In this document: in pieces, positions 33,549 to 45,064 of the stretch | How the letters are laid out: every line of letters begins with the position of its first letter | How positions within the stretch are numbered: position 1 is the stretch's first letter | Source: Cinnamomum chago | Lineage: Eukaryota; Streptophyta; Magnoliopsida; Laurales; Lauraceae | Reading direction: 5' to 3' | Length of the DNA stretch: 64,000 nt | Assembly (NCBI GenBank): GCA_038049695.1 | Contig: CP142453.1 | Location: forward strand, 35,811,501 to 35,875,500 | Position numbers and translations under genes: made by a program | Notes under the pieces: generated by a model | Database searches by the model: none | What the model saw: only the letters and a program-made list of their open reading frames with translations | What the model was told of the DNA's origin: nothing

Positions 33549-35500
33549 ATGACGAGGAGAACCACGAAAGGCGGAGAAACCTCCAAGACAAAGCGTGCAG
33601 GACCATCCTCTGACCTCCTCCCTGCCAAGAAGAGGTCCGGGAAAAAACCCAGTTGCAGAGGATTACGTCGAGCGTGATCTCGTCTGGATCAACGTTCAGG
33701 AGCATGACCTTCACTCGGAGTCTGCTCTCCGGAGGGGGGGTACTCAACAACAGCCTGCAGGTCTCTTGACGGGTCGAGAACAACGGAGTAAGTCTCCAGC
33801 AGTCGACGGACCGACTCCCTCTGATCATCCGGAGGATGTTGATGACGAAGATTATAATCATGATGATGACTTTGACTCCACCCTTGAAGAGATTAGAGCA
33901 CAGAATGATGCCATAAAAGAAAAGGACACTCTGATCCGCCAGCTCCAGTAGCAGCTGGAAAGAGCTACGAGCTCAGCAAGACATCAGCAGCACTCTCAGC
34001 AGCAGCAGTCGCGGCAGTAACAGCACTCGCAGCGACAGCGCGAGAGGAGGGTGTCTCGCGGCAGGCGCCCTGAGTCCCCCGAGAAAGACTTGAGGGTTCA
34101 TCTGAATGAGAAAAGGCGCGACCAAACTCGAGACGAAGGTTCGAGCACCAGCCGCAGCTACTCGAGGAAAGCGTCGGAGACCATTCCAGAGCGCAAGTAT
34201 AACAGCCAGGAGTGGCTGGACGAGCGCATCAAGCGGACAGTCCAGCGCAACCTCGAGGTGGCCGGTCTCGCCCGAGACCAACGGGAGGCCTGCGAGACTG
34301 TTGATCTCGGTACTTCCCTATTCTCTCGCATTGTCAGGAGATACCCCTTGCCGAAGAAGTTCACCGTCCCGAGGTTCGTCACTTATGACGGGATCTCGGA
34401 TCCAGCTGCGCACCTCAGACACTTCTCCCAGAGGATTTCTGTCTGGGGAGACGAGGGCTATCTGAACTGTCGAATCTTTTCCTCCAGCTTGGGTGACCTC
34501 CCCTTGAAGTGGTTCTGTGCGCTCCCGGAGGGGTCCATTTCGAGTTGGCAGCAACTCCAGCAGTCCTTTATGAAGAAGTTTCAGGCCTACAGAATCCTGC
34601 CGAAAATGGATGCGGATATTATAGCCCTGAAGATGAAGCGGGAAGAGAACGTCACCCAGTTCGCGAAGCGATTCTGGACAGTCTACAGCCAGATCGAGGA
34701 TTTCAAGGACGAAGTGGCTATCTTCGCATTTCGGAATGCCTTGCTGCTAGACAGTGGCCTTCGCAAAGATCCGACCAGGAACCTAGTGTCCTCCATAGCG
34801 GCGCTCATGTCCATAGTCAACCGCTACATCGCCCATGAGGATGACCAGGTCAGGGCTCTAGAAAGCCATGGGGCCGCGCAGAGAGACCAAGGAGAAAAGA
34901 CCTCCAAGAAAGATAGGGGGTCGTCCCGAAGAGATGAGTCAGACAGACGCTGGGCGCCAGTCAGCTCGGCGAGGGCTCAGGCATTCACCTCGAGAAGAAG
35001 CAAGAAGCCCAGGCTGTCCGAGGATACATACCGGACAGTCAACACGGTCTTCAAGGAGCCCATCCACAAGATCATGTACAAAATCAAATCGAGGTCGTAC
35101 TTCAGCTGGCCGGAACCCATGAGAAGCGATCCATCCTCCCGAGATCAGACCAGGTTTTGCGCATACCACAAGGAGAGCGGCCACAAGACCGAGGAATGCA
35201 GGATACTGCGGTCGCATTTGGAAAAGCTTGTCCAGGAAGGACACTTGCAAGAGTTCGTCAAGGCAGACTCCAGGGCTGACACCCGAGCTCCGCGCCGAGA
35301 CAAGAGGGGCCACGATAGCGACGGTTCGGAGAAAATCATAAATGTCATCCATTTAACTCCCCCGCCCAAGGGGAGTAACCGAGCCCGTGCCGAGGCCAGG
35401 CGTGCCTCTCACACTGAGCGAGTCATGGCCGCCGAACTCGGCTCAGATCCGAAGAGGGCTCGGAGGGAGCGACCTGAAATCAGGTTCACAGATGCCGACT
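33549..35500 (+). pseudogene. gag: gag of the Tat element (broken)
   Basis: The likely ATG is at 33549 (MTRRTTKGGETSKTKRAG). A frame change near the A-run at about 33645 leads into the frame that continues as AEDYVERDLVWINVQEHDLH. That frame has TAG at 33949-33951 and TAA at 34018-34020, both after Gln-rich sequence (IRQLQ*QLE and RQ*QHS). The retrotransposon gag domain follows: YDGISDPAAHLRHFSQRISV, then FSSSLGDLPLKWFCALPEGS, then ENVTQFAKRFWTVYSQIEDF. The nucleocapsid knuckle is CAYHKESGHKTEEC near 35155-35200. Gag forms the cytoplasmic particle that packages the RNA. It is in one frame with PR-RT, as in Tat gag-pol polyproteins. Confidence 0.9.
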
Positions 35501-37405
35501 TGGAAGGGGTCCAGCTTCCCCACAACGACCCGCTGATCGTCACTCTGAAATTTGATTGCTCTAAGCAAAGTGTGAAGGATTGCACCGTGAGGAAGGTCCT
35601 CGTCGACCCCGATAGTTCATCCGAGGTCCTCTATTTCGATAGTTTCCGAAGGATGGGCCTGACGTAGAAAGATTTGCAGGAGGCCCGAATTCCCCTCATC
35701 GGCTTCAGCGTCAAGCCGGTGTACCCCAAGAGAAAGGTGACGTTCAGGGTCGAAGTCGGTGGCGCATCCGTCGTCACCACTTTCTTGGTGGTCGACGCAC
35801 CCTCGCCCTATAATGCTATAGTGGGTAGGTCTTGGCTCCATACTCTGGAAGCAGTCCCTTCCACTCTCCACCAGAAGCTGAAATTTCCATTGGAAGGAAA
35901 GAATAGCCGAATTGAAATCGTCACAGTCCGAGGAGATCAGCAGACAGCCAAGCAGTGTTTGACAGTTGTGGTGTCCGGAGAGCGAGAGCCCAAGGAGGTG
36001 AACATGGCAGAGATGGAGAAGAAGCTAGATGAGGTCGGCCAGGACCCGGAAAAAAAGAGCGTGGAGGACCTAACCGAAATCAGGATTGACTCAGAAGATC
36101 CGGAACGGTTCTTCCTGCTCGGCAATCAGCTTGAGGAGCCAGAGAAGTCCGAGCTGGTCCAGTTCTTGGTGCAGAACAAAGATGCCTTTGCTTGGACGCC
36201 CCAAGAGATGCCCGGCATCGACCCGGAGGTAATATGCCATAAACTGAATGTGGACCCCAAATATAAACCAGTGATGCAGAAAGCCCACATGACTGGGGTG
36301 CCACAAACTGAGGCCGTGGTCGAAGAGGTGGACAAACTACTAGAAGCCGGCGCCATCAGAGAGGTCCAATACCCAACCTGGCTAGCCAATACTGTGGTCG
36401 TCAAAAAGAAGACTGGCAAATGGAGGGTGTGCATTGACTTTACCGACCTCAACAAGGCCTGTCCCAAGGACAGCTTCCCCCTCCCAAAGATCGACCAGAT
36501 GATTGATGCCACTGCCGGACACGACAGAATGAGCTTCCTCGATGCATACCGCGGCTATCACCAGATACCGCTGTATGGGCCGGACGAAGAAAATACAGCC
36601 TTCATAACACCCAAAGGCACATACTGTTACAAGGTGATGCCGTTTGGGCTGAAGAATGCAGGAGCCACCTACCAGAGACTCGTCACCAAGATGTTCCACG
36701 ATCAGCTCGGCAAGACCGTTGAGGTCTACATCGACGATATGGTAGTCAAGTCCAAGCAAGCACAAAACCATTTGGCAGACCTGGCTGGAGTCTTCGACAC
36801 TTTGAAAAGGTTCAAGCTCAAACTCAATGCCTCCAAGTGCGCCTTTGGTGTCGGTTCTGACAAATTCTTGGGAAGTTTGGTCACACGCAAGGGGATTGAG
36901 GCAAATCCAGATCAGATCTCTGCTATCCTTAGAGTACAAAGTCCCACCTCGGCAAAGGAGGTCCAGAAGCTCACCGGAATGGCTGCTGCACTAAATCGGT
37001 TCATCAGCAGATCCTCAGATAAGTGCCGGCCTTTCTTTCAGCTTCTTAGGAAGAATTTTAAATTTCAATGGACTCCAGAATGTGACCAGGCCTTGCAGGA
37101 GCTTAAGGCCTATCTTTCTTCACCCCCTACTGTCAACTCCGATTGACGGAGAGTTTTTGTATTTATATCTGGCGGTCTCGGATCATGCGGTGAGCTCGGT
37201 CCTCATCCGAGAAGAGGACAAGGTCCAAAAACCAATTTACTATACGAGCAAGACCCTCATTGATGTCGAGACCCGATATTTGCCACTAGAGAAGCTCGCG
37301 CTGGCACTCGTTAGTGCTTCGCGGAAGCTCTCTCATTACTTTCAAACTCACACTATAGTGGTTGTTACGGAGCATCCACTCAAGTCTGTTTTCAGAAAAA
37401 GCTGA
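35500..37405 (+). pseudogene. pol: pol part 1 of Tat element: protease, reverse transcriptase, RNase H
   Basis: Same frame as gag up to about 37128. The protease-like region contains VLVDPDSSSEVLYFDSF; the expected active-site Gly after Asp-Pro is Asp here. A TAG at 35665-35667 (GLT*KDL) follows. Reverse transcriptase motifs: WRVCIDFTDLNKACPKDSFP, LDAYRGYHQIPL, KVMPFGLKNAGATYQRLV, and the catalytic VYIDDMVVKSK at about 36723-36755. A one- or two-base shift near 37128 leads to the first RNase H (YLYLAVSDHAVSSVLIREED, later YYTSKTL and KLALALVSASRKLSHYFQ). A further indel in an A-run at about 37395-37402 ends the frame. The RT active site is intact but the polyprotein is not. Confidence 0.92.
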
Positions 37406-37615
37406 CTTTTCAGGAAGAGTTTCAAGATGGGCTGTGGAACTGGGGTAGTATGAAATTCAGTATCGGCCCAGGACAGCGATCAAGGCCCAGGTACTGGCGG
37501 ATTTCCTTGTCGAGTTCAATTCGAGTTCGGCACCGACCCAGCTCGGCACCGAACTGGGGGGCAGGGAGCACGAGGCGCCCACGGGCTCTGAACAATTACA
37601 AGGCGAAACCCTCAC

Positions 37616-38130
37616 CCCAGTTTGGAAAGTCTTCGTCGACGGATCTTCCACCTCGAGAAGAGCCGGAGCAGGAGTTGTCCTCCAATCGCCAGAAGGACTG
37701 GTCATCGAGCAGGCTCCGACCCTGGATTTCAAGGCGTCGAACAACGAAGCTGAGTACGAAGCCCTATTAGCCGGACTGAATAGCGCCAAAATCCTCGGAG
37801 CTCAACAGCTGGTGGTCTTCAGTGATTCACAGTTGGTGGCCAACCAGCTGACTGGGGACTACCAAGCTCGCGACAACCGGATGGCCGCATATTTAGCCCT
37901 GGCAAAGAAGCTGCTCTCTTAGTTCCAGACGGCCGAAATCAAACAGATAGGCAGGAAATCAAACTCCCATGCAGATGCTCTTATAAATTTGGCCAGTGCT
38001 GTCGAAGCAGGAAGAAAAAGAAGCATCGAAGTAGGATCGTTGGCCACGCCCAGCATTGAGCTCCATCCACCTCGGGAAGTGTTGTGTCTTGACCTCGGCC
38101 CGAGTTGGATGGACCCCATTATAGCCTACC
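37616..38130 (+). pseudogene. pol part 2: second (archaeal-type) RNase H
   Basis: [20 protein letters not shown] at about 37627, then [20 protein letters not shown] and [20 protein letters not shown], and a C-terminal NSHADALINLAS. The Asp, Glu, Asp, Asp pattern is that of the additional aRNH domain described in plant Tat elements downstream of the degenerate native RNase H. A TAG at 37920-37922 (LLS*FQT) interrupts it where the second Tat copy has Gln. The presence of aRNH is the main reason for the Tat assignment. Confidence 0.88.
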
Positions 38131-38149
38131 TCAAGGACGACAAGCTTCC

Positions 38150-39340
38150 CGAAGACAGTGGCGAGGCCCATCGAATCAGACTCAAAGCAGCCCGGTTCTG
38201 GTTGTCTCCCGAAGTCAAGCTCTACAGGAAGTCGTACACAGGCCCGTACCTCCAGTGCGTTCATCCTAGCAAAGTCGATGACCTTCTCTTCGAAATGCAT
38301 GAAGGGATCTGCGGAAGCCATATCGGAGGAAGATCCCTAGCTTACCGGGCTATCAGCCAGGGTTACTGGTGGCCGTATATGTAGAAGGATGCGCAGGTGT
38401 ATGCGAAAAAATGCGAGAAGTGTCAGAAATTCTCCCACTCTCTCCATCAGCCAGCGCGGGACCTCAGTCCGCTTTCTAGCCCATGGCCATTCGCCTAGTG
38501 GGGGCTTGACATTGTGGGACCGCTTCATCGAACTCCAGGGAATAGGAGGTGGCTCATAGTGGCTACCGATTACTTCACCAAATGGATCGAAGCGGAACCA
38601 CTGTCTTCCATCACGGAGCAGGATTCCAAAAACTTCGTCTGGAAAAACATCATCAGAAGGTTCGACATCCCTAGAGCTTTGATCTAGGACAACGGGACCC
38701 AGTTCGACTCCAACCTTTTTAGAAGCTTCTGCCAGGAACACGGCATCCGCAATCACTACCCCACCCTGGCCTACCCACAGAGTAATGGTCAGGCAGAAAT
38801 TTCTAATAAAGTAGTACTCGACGGGCTGAAGAAACGACTTGACAGAGCCAAAAGAAGATGGGTAGAAGAGCTCCCGAGTGTCTTATGGGCCTACTGAACG
38901 ACCCCAAGGCGGTCGACTTCGGCAACACCTTTTTCCCTAGCCTACGGGATGGAGGTCGTCATTCCCTTAGAAATTGGCCTCCCTACTCTAAGACTCTTCG
39001 ATTAGGGCCGAAATGAGTTGCATCTAGCTGCGGAACTGGACCTAGCCGATGAGCGAAGAGAAGCAGCAGCAATTCAGCTTGTGCCTATCAGCGGCAACTG
39101 GCCAGAGGCTATAACCAGAGGGTTAGGGAAAGGAAATTTTTAGTAGGAGAGCTGGTTCTCAATAAGACACTTCCAAACGATAGAGACCCCAACCAGGGTA
39201 AGCTGGCGCCAAATTGGCACGGACCATTCAAGGTGACTTCCGTTGCTGGACAGTCGGCTTATAGACTTGAAGATATGGAGGGCCGGCAGCTACCGAGACC
39301 ATGGAACGCCTCTCACCTCAAGAAGTTCTACTTCTGAAAT
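38150..39340 (+). pseudogene. pol part 3: integrase of Tat element (multiple stops)
   Basis: An HHCC zinc finger (EMHEGICGSHIGGRSLAYRA ... KKCEKCQKF) is followed by the DDE core. The first Asp is in WGLDIVGPL, the second in DNGTQFDSNLFRSF, and the Glu in YPQSNGQAEISNK. Stops are TAG 38382-38384, TAG 38496-38498, TAG 38685-38687, TGA 38895-38897 and TAG 39003-39005, plus at least one shift near 39070. The C-terminal part keeps the ELVLxK and GPFKV chromatin-end motifs (LVLNKTLPN; WHGPFKVTSV). The catalytic residues are all visible, but no full-length enzyme can be made. Confidence 0.9.
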
Positions 39341-39426
39341 CTGTACCTGTAATTTTTTTTTTGAAGAATTCAATGAAAGGGAATTTCACATTCAAAGAGC
39401 AGACCGTGTCGTCACTTTGGCTACAG

Positions 39427-39600
39427 CCAATGATGAGATCGCCTCGGGTCGGCTACGGGCCACCCGGGCGTGAAGCCTTTATGGCCAATGATGAGATCGC
39501 CACGGGTCGGCTACGGGCCACCCGGGCGTGAAGCCTCTATGGCCCATTCTGAAATTGTCTCGGGTTGGTATAAATTGCCCTGGCTTGGAGCCATTATGGC
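39427..39600 (+). repeat. 58-bp tandem repeat after pol
   Basis: Three copies at 58-bp spacing; ccaatgatgagatcgcc starts at 39427 and 39485, and a diverged copy at about 39543. The core is tcgggtcggctacgggccac. The position between pol and the antisense gene is the hypervariable 3' region known to breed tandem repeats in Tat/Ogre-type elements. Confidence 0.9.
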
Positions 39601-39962
39601 CGTTGCAGAGATCGCCTCATGAAGGCGGACGCCATTTAAGCGCGGATCCACTTCGGCCCAGGCACCTATAGATTCGCCCCTAGTTGCCGAAGTGAATGGA
39701 CTCCGCAGGGTTAACGAGGGCCCTAAGGTTTAGACGTCGCTCCCGACTAAATGCTAAACTGGCTAGTCTACTCCTACCGAACTTATATACTTGTGAAAAG
39801 TAAGTAAAGAAAAACAAAGATAACAGCAAGTTACACGCAAATGGAATTTGAAATAGACAATGATCTGGGGCAAACTGAGTAATTTTATTTATGATTGCAA
39901 AATTGAACAAGTACATGACGAAAAAAAAGAGATACATTTTTCATAGAGAAAAGAGGCAAAAA

Positions 39963-42129
39963 TCAAGACGTCCCAGCCCCGGTGTCGTCAATAATCACTA
40001 CTGCAACATCGCCAGTCGGGGCGGCTTCGGAGGAGTTCGGCGTCGTCTCAACAGGGTCTTCGGGTGGAGGAGGCGCAGGAGTCTCGGCGGGAGCTTCAGG
40101 CGGAGGCGGCACAGGAGTCTCGGCAAGGGGCTGGGTCGCGGGAGCGCTTCGTCCGAACTTAGGAGGGTTCAAATATAGCAGATGATCTTCTTGATACCCC
40201 ATCTCCTTGAGTACAGCACGACAGCCGAGATGAAATATTTTCGGACTTAGCTTGTGGATCTGGGCAGTGTAGTTCCGGCCCGCATCCGCAACCCCTTCTA
40301 AGAAAGCGGCGTTGACCTCAGCACTAGTCGACGCGAGAAGTTCTTCCCTCGCCTTCCTTTCTACTTCGAGTTCGGCCACCAGCCCCGCCGATTTCTTCTC
40401 CTCGGTGTAGAGCTTCTCTTGTAAAATAAGTGTCTCGGACTTGACCTGAGAAAGCTCACACACCGCCGAGACAATCTGGGCATCGAGCTCGACCCTCTTG
40501 GCCTCGACCTCCTTCAGCTCCTCGCATTTGGCAGACAAAGCAGCTTCGGCCTGCTGCTTTTCGTCCACCATGCGGCTGAGCCGAGCATCTTCCTCCATGA
40601 TCCTGTTCAGGACCAGCGGAAGCCTCTGGACAGCCTGCAAGAAAATGGACGAGATTCAGTATTGTGCAAAGAAAATCTAGTGTTATTATTATTCAAAGAC
40701 TCAACACTTACCAAGAGGGAGTGTTGCAGCATCCTCATAAGTAACTGAGTGCTATCCTCCGGCTGGTGCCTCTCCACGTCTTTAGGGAGCGCGCAGGCCC
40801 GGCTGAGAGCCATGATCACAGTCGAGTTCTCGATAACTTTGTCATCGACATTTAGTGGCCTCCCTGACCACAGTTCGAGGTCCGGTTTGAAGGCTTCCGG
40901 TTCTGCCGAAATTGTAACATGGGGCGACTCGGGGCACCGCTCCTCCAGGGCCTCGGCTCGAATTGGCTCCTCATCCCTGGTCCTCTCCTTAACGGCCTCG
41001 ACGTGCCGTGGCCGATCTCCTCGGACGGGGGACTTCCCCTTGGCCCTTTTTCTAGGCCTCTCCCTTTCTTCTGCGGCGGCAGGCTGGGCCTCGGAGACCG
41101 ACGGAACGATGGCAGTACAGGGGGGAGGACCAGCGCTGGGGGCGGCCCCCTGCTCGCCAAATAGGGCGTCCTCTAGATTCAGCGGCTGGTAAGTCGGCCA
41201 ACGTCTTTCCATCTCTTCGGCGCTCGGAGAGGAATAGTTCTCAATCTCTCTAAGGGGATCGTTTTCGGCACCAGCAGCCGACGTGGAAGCCTCAGCGCCT
41301 GAGACGACCCTGCTTGCGTCTTCGGCTAGGGCGAGGACTATCTCTCCGAGGCGGCCTGATTTTCGTGTATAAGACACGTACTTCGGCTCGTACCCTAACA
41401 GAGAGAAGGCGGCTCTGTTGTGGTGGCCTCGGTATCGGTAGATTTTGTCCAGCCAGACCGTGTTCCTCCGCCAACGATCTAGCTGGGCGTCTCACTTTCG
41501 CTGGTGGAGGCCTGTAAAAGAAAAGAAAAGAGTCAGAACGGAGCGAATAAAGATGCAAGCCATAATCCGAAACCCGGTAGAAGGGTCAGGGCGTTACTCG
41601 GTGGTGTCCCGAAGAACCGCAGAAGTTGGATTCTCCGCGCAGTCTCGGATTCGGTTTCCCCAAACTCCCAATTGCCAGAGACGAACAGTCGATCATCTCC
41701 GGCATATTTATTCGAGTCCTCCAAGGCCATGACGAGGGGCGAACACTTTGCTTTAATACAGAGGTAATACGTGCTGCCTTCTCGGGTTTTGCAGAGGTCG
41801 TAAACGTCCTCAATATCATGGACGCCGAGATTGATTCCCATGATTCTATTCAGTTCGGCGACGCCCATGATGATTTTGAAGCCATTAGGCATCAGTTGGC
41901 ACGGACATAGGTTCCAGGCTCGGAGGCAGGACCTAAGGAGAGGTTGAAGGGGGAATCTAACCCCACCTTCGATAATGGCAATGAGGGGGAATGACATCCA
42001 GCCATGGCTAAAAGTATAGCCGGATGACCTGTCGGAGGCCTTCACCCGGACAGCCTCCGGGATCTTGAAAGCCGCTTTGAGCTCTGCCAGGGCCGAAAGG
42101 GAGTCTATCCAGTGACTATAAGCCCTCAT
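39963..42129 (-). pseudogene. Antisense spliced gene of the Tat element (Transposase_28-like domain plus coiled coil)
   Basis: On the strand opposite to gag-pol, three exons with clean GT-AG introns: 42129-41597, 41511-40712 and 40634-39963. Introns are 41512-41596 (85 bp, TTTTACAG acceptor) and 40635-40711 (77 bp, GTAAGT donor, CTTGCAG acceptor). Exon 1 encodes SHGWMSFPLIAIIEGGVRFP, then LCPCQLMPNGFKIIMGVAEL, the pattern of the so-called putative gypsy-type transposon domain (Transposase_28). Exon 2 is charged and disordered with a basic cluster (ERPRKRAKGKSPVRGDRPRH). Exon 3 is a long coiled coil (EEDARLSRMVDEKQQAEAAL onward), then an Ala/Pro tail with repeated (E)TPVPPPPEAP units. One TGA at 41492-41494 interrupts exon 2. 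Antisense ORFs are known in some plant Tat elements such as Retand and Grande; their function is unknown. The coding strength and splicing suggest a real gene, about 670 residues before decay. Confidence 0.8.
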
Positions 42130-42779
42130 TTCTAAGTCTAAGAAACCCTAGCGAAGCTCTAAGAAGGGGCATGCACAGAGCAGAAAAGGGGACAGGTCGG
42201 AAACCCTAGAAACTAGGTCAGGGATATAAATGGAAAAAGAATCGGAGAGAAGCACTCACTGGTTTGACAGAGGCGAGACCAAGTTATGGCAAACGGCGCT
42301 GGCTGGCTAGGCAACTGCAACTGGCAAGCGCAGGAGGAAGGGTCGGAAGTTCTTTTTCTGTCTTTAGCAGAGTACCGGAAGTTCTAGCAGCAGGCAGACT
42401 GGTTCTGGTTTTGGTTTCTAACAAAGGGCCAGCAGAGGTAAAAGATGGCAAAAGGCGAATCAAACTGAATATAAAAGACAGAGATGGGCGCCATTCCGAA
42501 ATTCAAAGCAAGACGCGTGCGAGATGTCGTCTCGACTTGCACTGTACGCCGCCTCGAAGTGACAAGGAGGCCCTTCGGACGGTGACACGTGGCACTGATG
42601 GTCCGTCTCCCCATGTCAATCATGTTCTCCGCATTTATCATCCCCTTGATTGCCTCGGGCAAGCGAAGCGACAACGGCACATTGAACTGAACCATTAGTA
42701 CCCTTAATTGGAAAGTGATTTCGAGGTGAATATCGAACGGCTTCGGGTGCCAGCTCAGCTCTCAACCTCAGAGGTCAAG

Positions 42780-42793
42780 AGCTGGGGGGCTAT
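42780..42793 (+). other. Polypurine tract of Tat element
   Basis: gagctggggggctat lies immediately before the 3' LTR start at 42794, where plus-strand priming is expected. Confidence 0.7.
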
Positions 42794-43617
42794 TGTGTGG
42801 GGACGTCCCCGATCTCAGCAAGGACATCCGCTAGGGTCACGACCACGGCCACGGATGTATTTACTTGCTCCTACATCACTTCGGTTTCGTCAACTCTATT
42901 GTTGGTCTCGGTTATAATCAGTCGATCTCACTTCGGCTATACTCCTGCCACGTCCAGTTCGGCCTCGGCGGTGCGCCAATAGGGGCGGCATACCAAGGCA
43001 GGGCCTGACAGCCACGTCCTATGCAGGACACGTGGCGGGATGGATGCACGCGCTGACAGGACAGATATGCCGTCCCTGCCGTCCATCCTCACCAAATCCC
43101 TAGCAAAGCCATATCCAATGGCTGCGGCCATATTGGGGCAGGGCCCGAGACAGGATCCGATGAGATCTCAGCCGCCAGCAAGTCAAGACAGGATCAGGCC
43201 CAATGTGACTAGCATTTAATGCAGTATGGGCTGATCGGACCCTCATTCAATGCAATATGGGCTGTGATGGACCCTCATTAAATGACTCTATGGGCAGACA
43301 AGACCCCAGCAGTCACATCACTAAGCCCACTGACGCACGCACCAAGGAATTCTCTCATATAAGGTAAGGAACCACCCAAAAAGAGGTATGCACACTTACA
43401 TGCAAAATACTCCTTGAACGTTCCTCTATTCTTCTCCAACCTGCACTCACTTAGGCATCGGAGAGCCCTGCGCTGCCCAGAGCCAGGGTCATTTGACGTT
43501 TTCTTCTTCTTCTTCTCCCCTTTCAGGTTTCAAGATCAAGCAGTTCTGCCTCTAGTCTTTTGGATAAGTCCCTTGAGGCACCCCTTTAAACTTGTGAGTA
43601 TATTTTCTGCACTTACA
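42794..43617 (+). repeat. 3' LTR of Tat element
   Basis: 824 bp, near-identical to the 5' LTR. The clearest difference is a four-base insertion (ataccaagg versus aaagg) at about 42990. Confidence 0.95.
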
Positions 43618-43671
43618 TTAATGTATCTAGTTGTTGTAACGACTTTACCTCATAACTTGTTTGACATTATT

Positions 43672-44285
43672 GTGTGGGATATTTTCCTAATACCGAGATT
43701 ATGCTGGTTTCGGTAAGAGTACCAGCTAGACATATCTGATCTCGCCCCTTTTTTCCATCTCGGCAATAGTGCCAAGGCGTTTCCATGCCGAGGTCACGCC
43801 TGACCTCGGCATCATCTCCAGTTTGGTCTTGGATAGCCAAGACAAGCACTGATTCTTAGTCAATTGTGACTGTACTCCTATAGAGGATACTCAACTACGT
43901 TACAGAACGTGTTGAGTGATGGTGACATGCCTCGGACCAAGACAAGAAGTTATCGTTATCCGGCGGCCATGTCTACATCCAGATTAAGTCAGATGGGACC
44001 CTGCCTCTAAAGTCAACTAGGGTCAGATCCAATTGGACTCTACTCCCCTGACATCAGAGTAGGGTCAGATAAGACCCAATCCCCAAGAGTCAACTCTTGG
44101 CCTATATTTATACAAAGAGAAACTCTAGAGAAGGTAGGCCAACACGAACACCCATATTCTAAACTTCATTCTTCTCCTTTCACTCTTTCCTTGTCTAGTT
44201 ACTGAACTAACTAAGGCATCAGAGTGTCTTTGGCAAATTGCAGCCAGGGTCTCTGACCTTTGTTTTTCCTTCTAGGACGCCGAAG
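43672..44285 (+). repeat. Truncated LTR-like segment of another Tat-type element
   Basis: Starts TGTGTGGGATATTTTCC, similar in style to the TGTGTGGGGACGTCC start of the Tat LTR. It contains a strong TATA-like CTATATTTATAC at about 44103-44114 and has an aggcatcagag ... gccagggtctctgacc block that parallels the end part of the Tat LTR. It is cut at about 44285 where an oppositely organised Tat copy begins. Confidence 0.45.
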
Positions 44286-44566
44286 CCAAGATCTAGTTGG
44301 AGGCTGATACTGCCTTTGGTGAAGGAGTGGCAGAGGTGACGGCCCTCTACAAGGCTCAGGTCCTCAAGGTCAGGGACCAGGCCTGGGAGCTTGGCCGGTT
44401 GGCGGCGCTGAAAGAGGCTGGGGTCCCCGAGGACCATCCAGCTTACAAGAATCCAGCTAAGTTCCCGTGCTCGGAGTCGGGACCGACTCCTGTTCCTTCT
44501 TCCTCCGAAGTTCCCCCCGAGGTGGTTGCGACCAAGGTTGGCGACGCCGAGGACGAAGCCGAATGA
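44286..44566 (+). pseudogene. Last-exon fragment of the antisense gene of the second Tat copy
   Basis: The open frame ending at TGA 44564-44566 reads EADTAFGEGVAEVTALYKAQ, then LAALKEAGVPEDHPAYKNPA and a Pro/Ser tail (PTPVPSSSEVPPEVVA). It aligns with the last exon of the antisense gene of the first element (VNAAFLEGVADAGRNYTAQI; CRAVLKEMGYQEDHL; PPKF). It lies on the plus strand, opposite to the minus-strand pol that follows, which is exactly the relationship seen in the first element. Only the C-terminal part remains; the coiled coil and the Transposase_28-like domain are lost to the left. Confidence 0.75.
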
Positions 44567-45064
44567 AAATTTCTCTGATGTATTTCTTCTTTTTATAATG
44601 ACTTTTTTGTAAATAATGTACTTCCTTTTTCAATGAATAAAATTTCAATTTCTTCCTTCCTCATGTTTGCCTTCAAACGTTCTTTTTCATGTGTTTGACC
44701 TCAGTTCTTTAACCGAACCCCTTACATGCTTTAAGAAGTCGCAATTTTTGTTTAAGTGTCTGAGTTCGGCTCAACGACCGAGACCGCGTTTACTCTTAAG
44801 TTCCGTAACCCAAGAGACTTGTATCTGGATATAAAAATTTGTCTGTAGCGTAGCTTAGTTCATTAACCGAGCTTCATGGATTGATTTGCATTGCAAGTCT
44901 TTTATCTCGGTGATAGAATATTTGGTTCCGGTTCCGTAACCGAATACACCTAAATTCTGAACACCGAAGTAACCACCAAGTTCTCTAACTTGGCGTTGCG
45001 CCCTAACCATTTAAGGTTTCTTTTTATTTCCTTAATGCTCTGTAGCGGTTAGGTAGGTAATTGC

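Larger units (their letters stand above)
32682..43617 (+). mobile_element. Complete Ty3/gypsy Tat-lineage LTR retrotransposon, decayed
   Basis: A 10.9-kb unit with TTAAT target duplications (32677-32681 and 43618-43622), LTRs starting TGTGTGGGGACG and ending CACTTACA, a primer site right after the 5' LTR and a purine tract right before the 3' LTR. The order gag, PR, RT, RNase H, second RNase H, integrase, then an antisense gene is that of the Tat lineage. The coding frame has several stop codons and small frameshifts, so it is not autonomous now. By eye the LTRs differ by about 17 substitutions and one 4-base indel over about 820 bp, near 2 percent, so insertion is fairly recent. Confidence 0.95.

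Noticed and set aside
34106..35352. Additional frames on both strands within Tat gag
   Set aside because: They are shadows of a long gag frame and have no domain similarity.
36126..36939. Minus-strand frames of up to 185 codons inside reverse transcriptase
   Set aside because: They mirror the conserved RT frame and lack domains, unlike the true antisense gene at 39963-42129, which lies outside pol and has introns.
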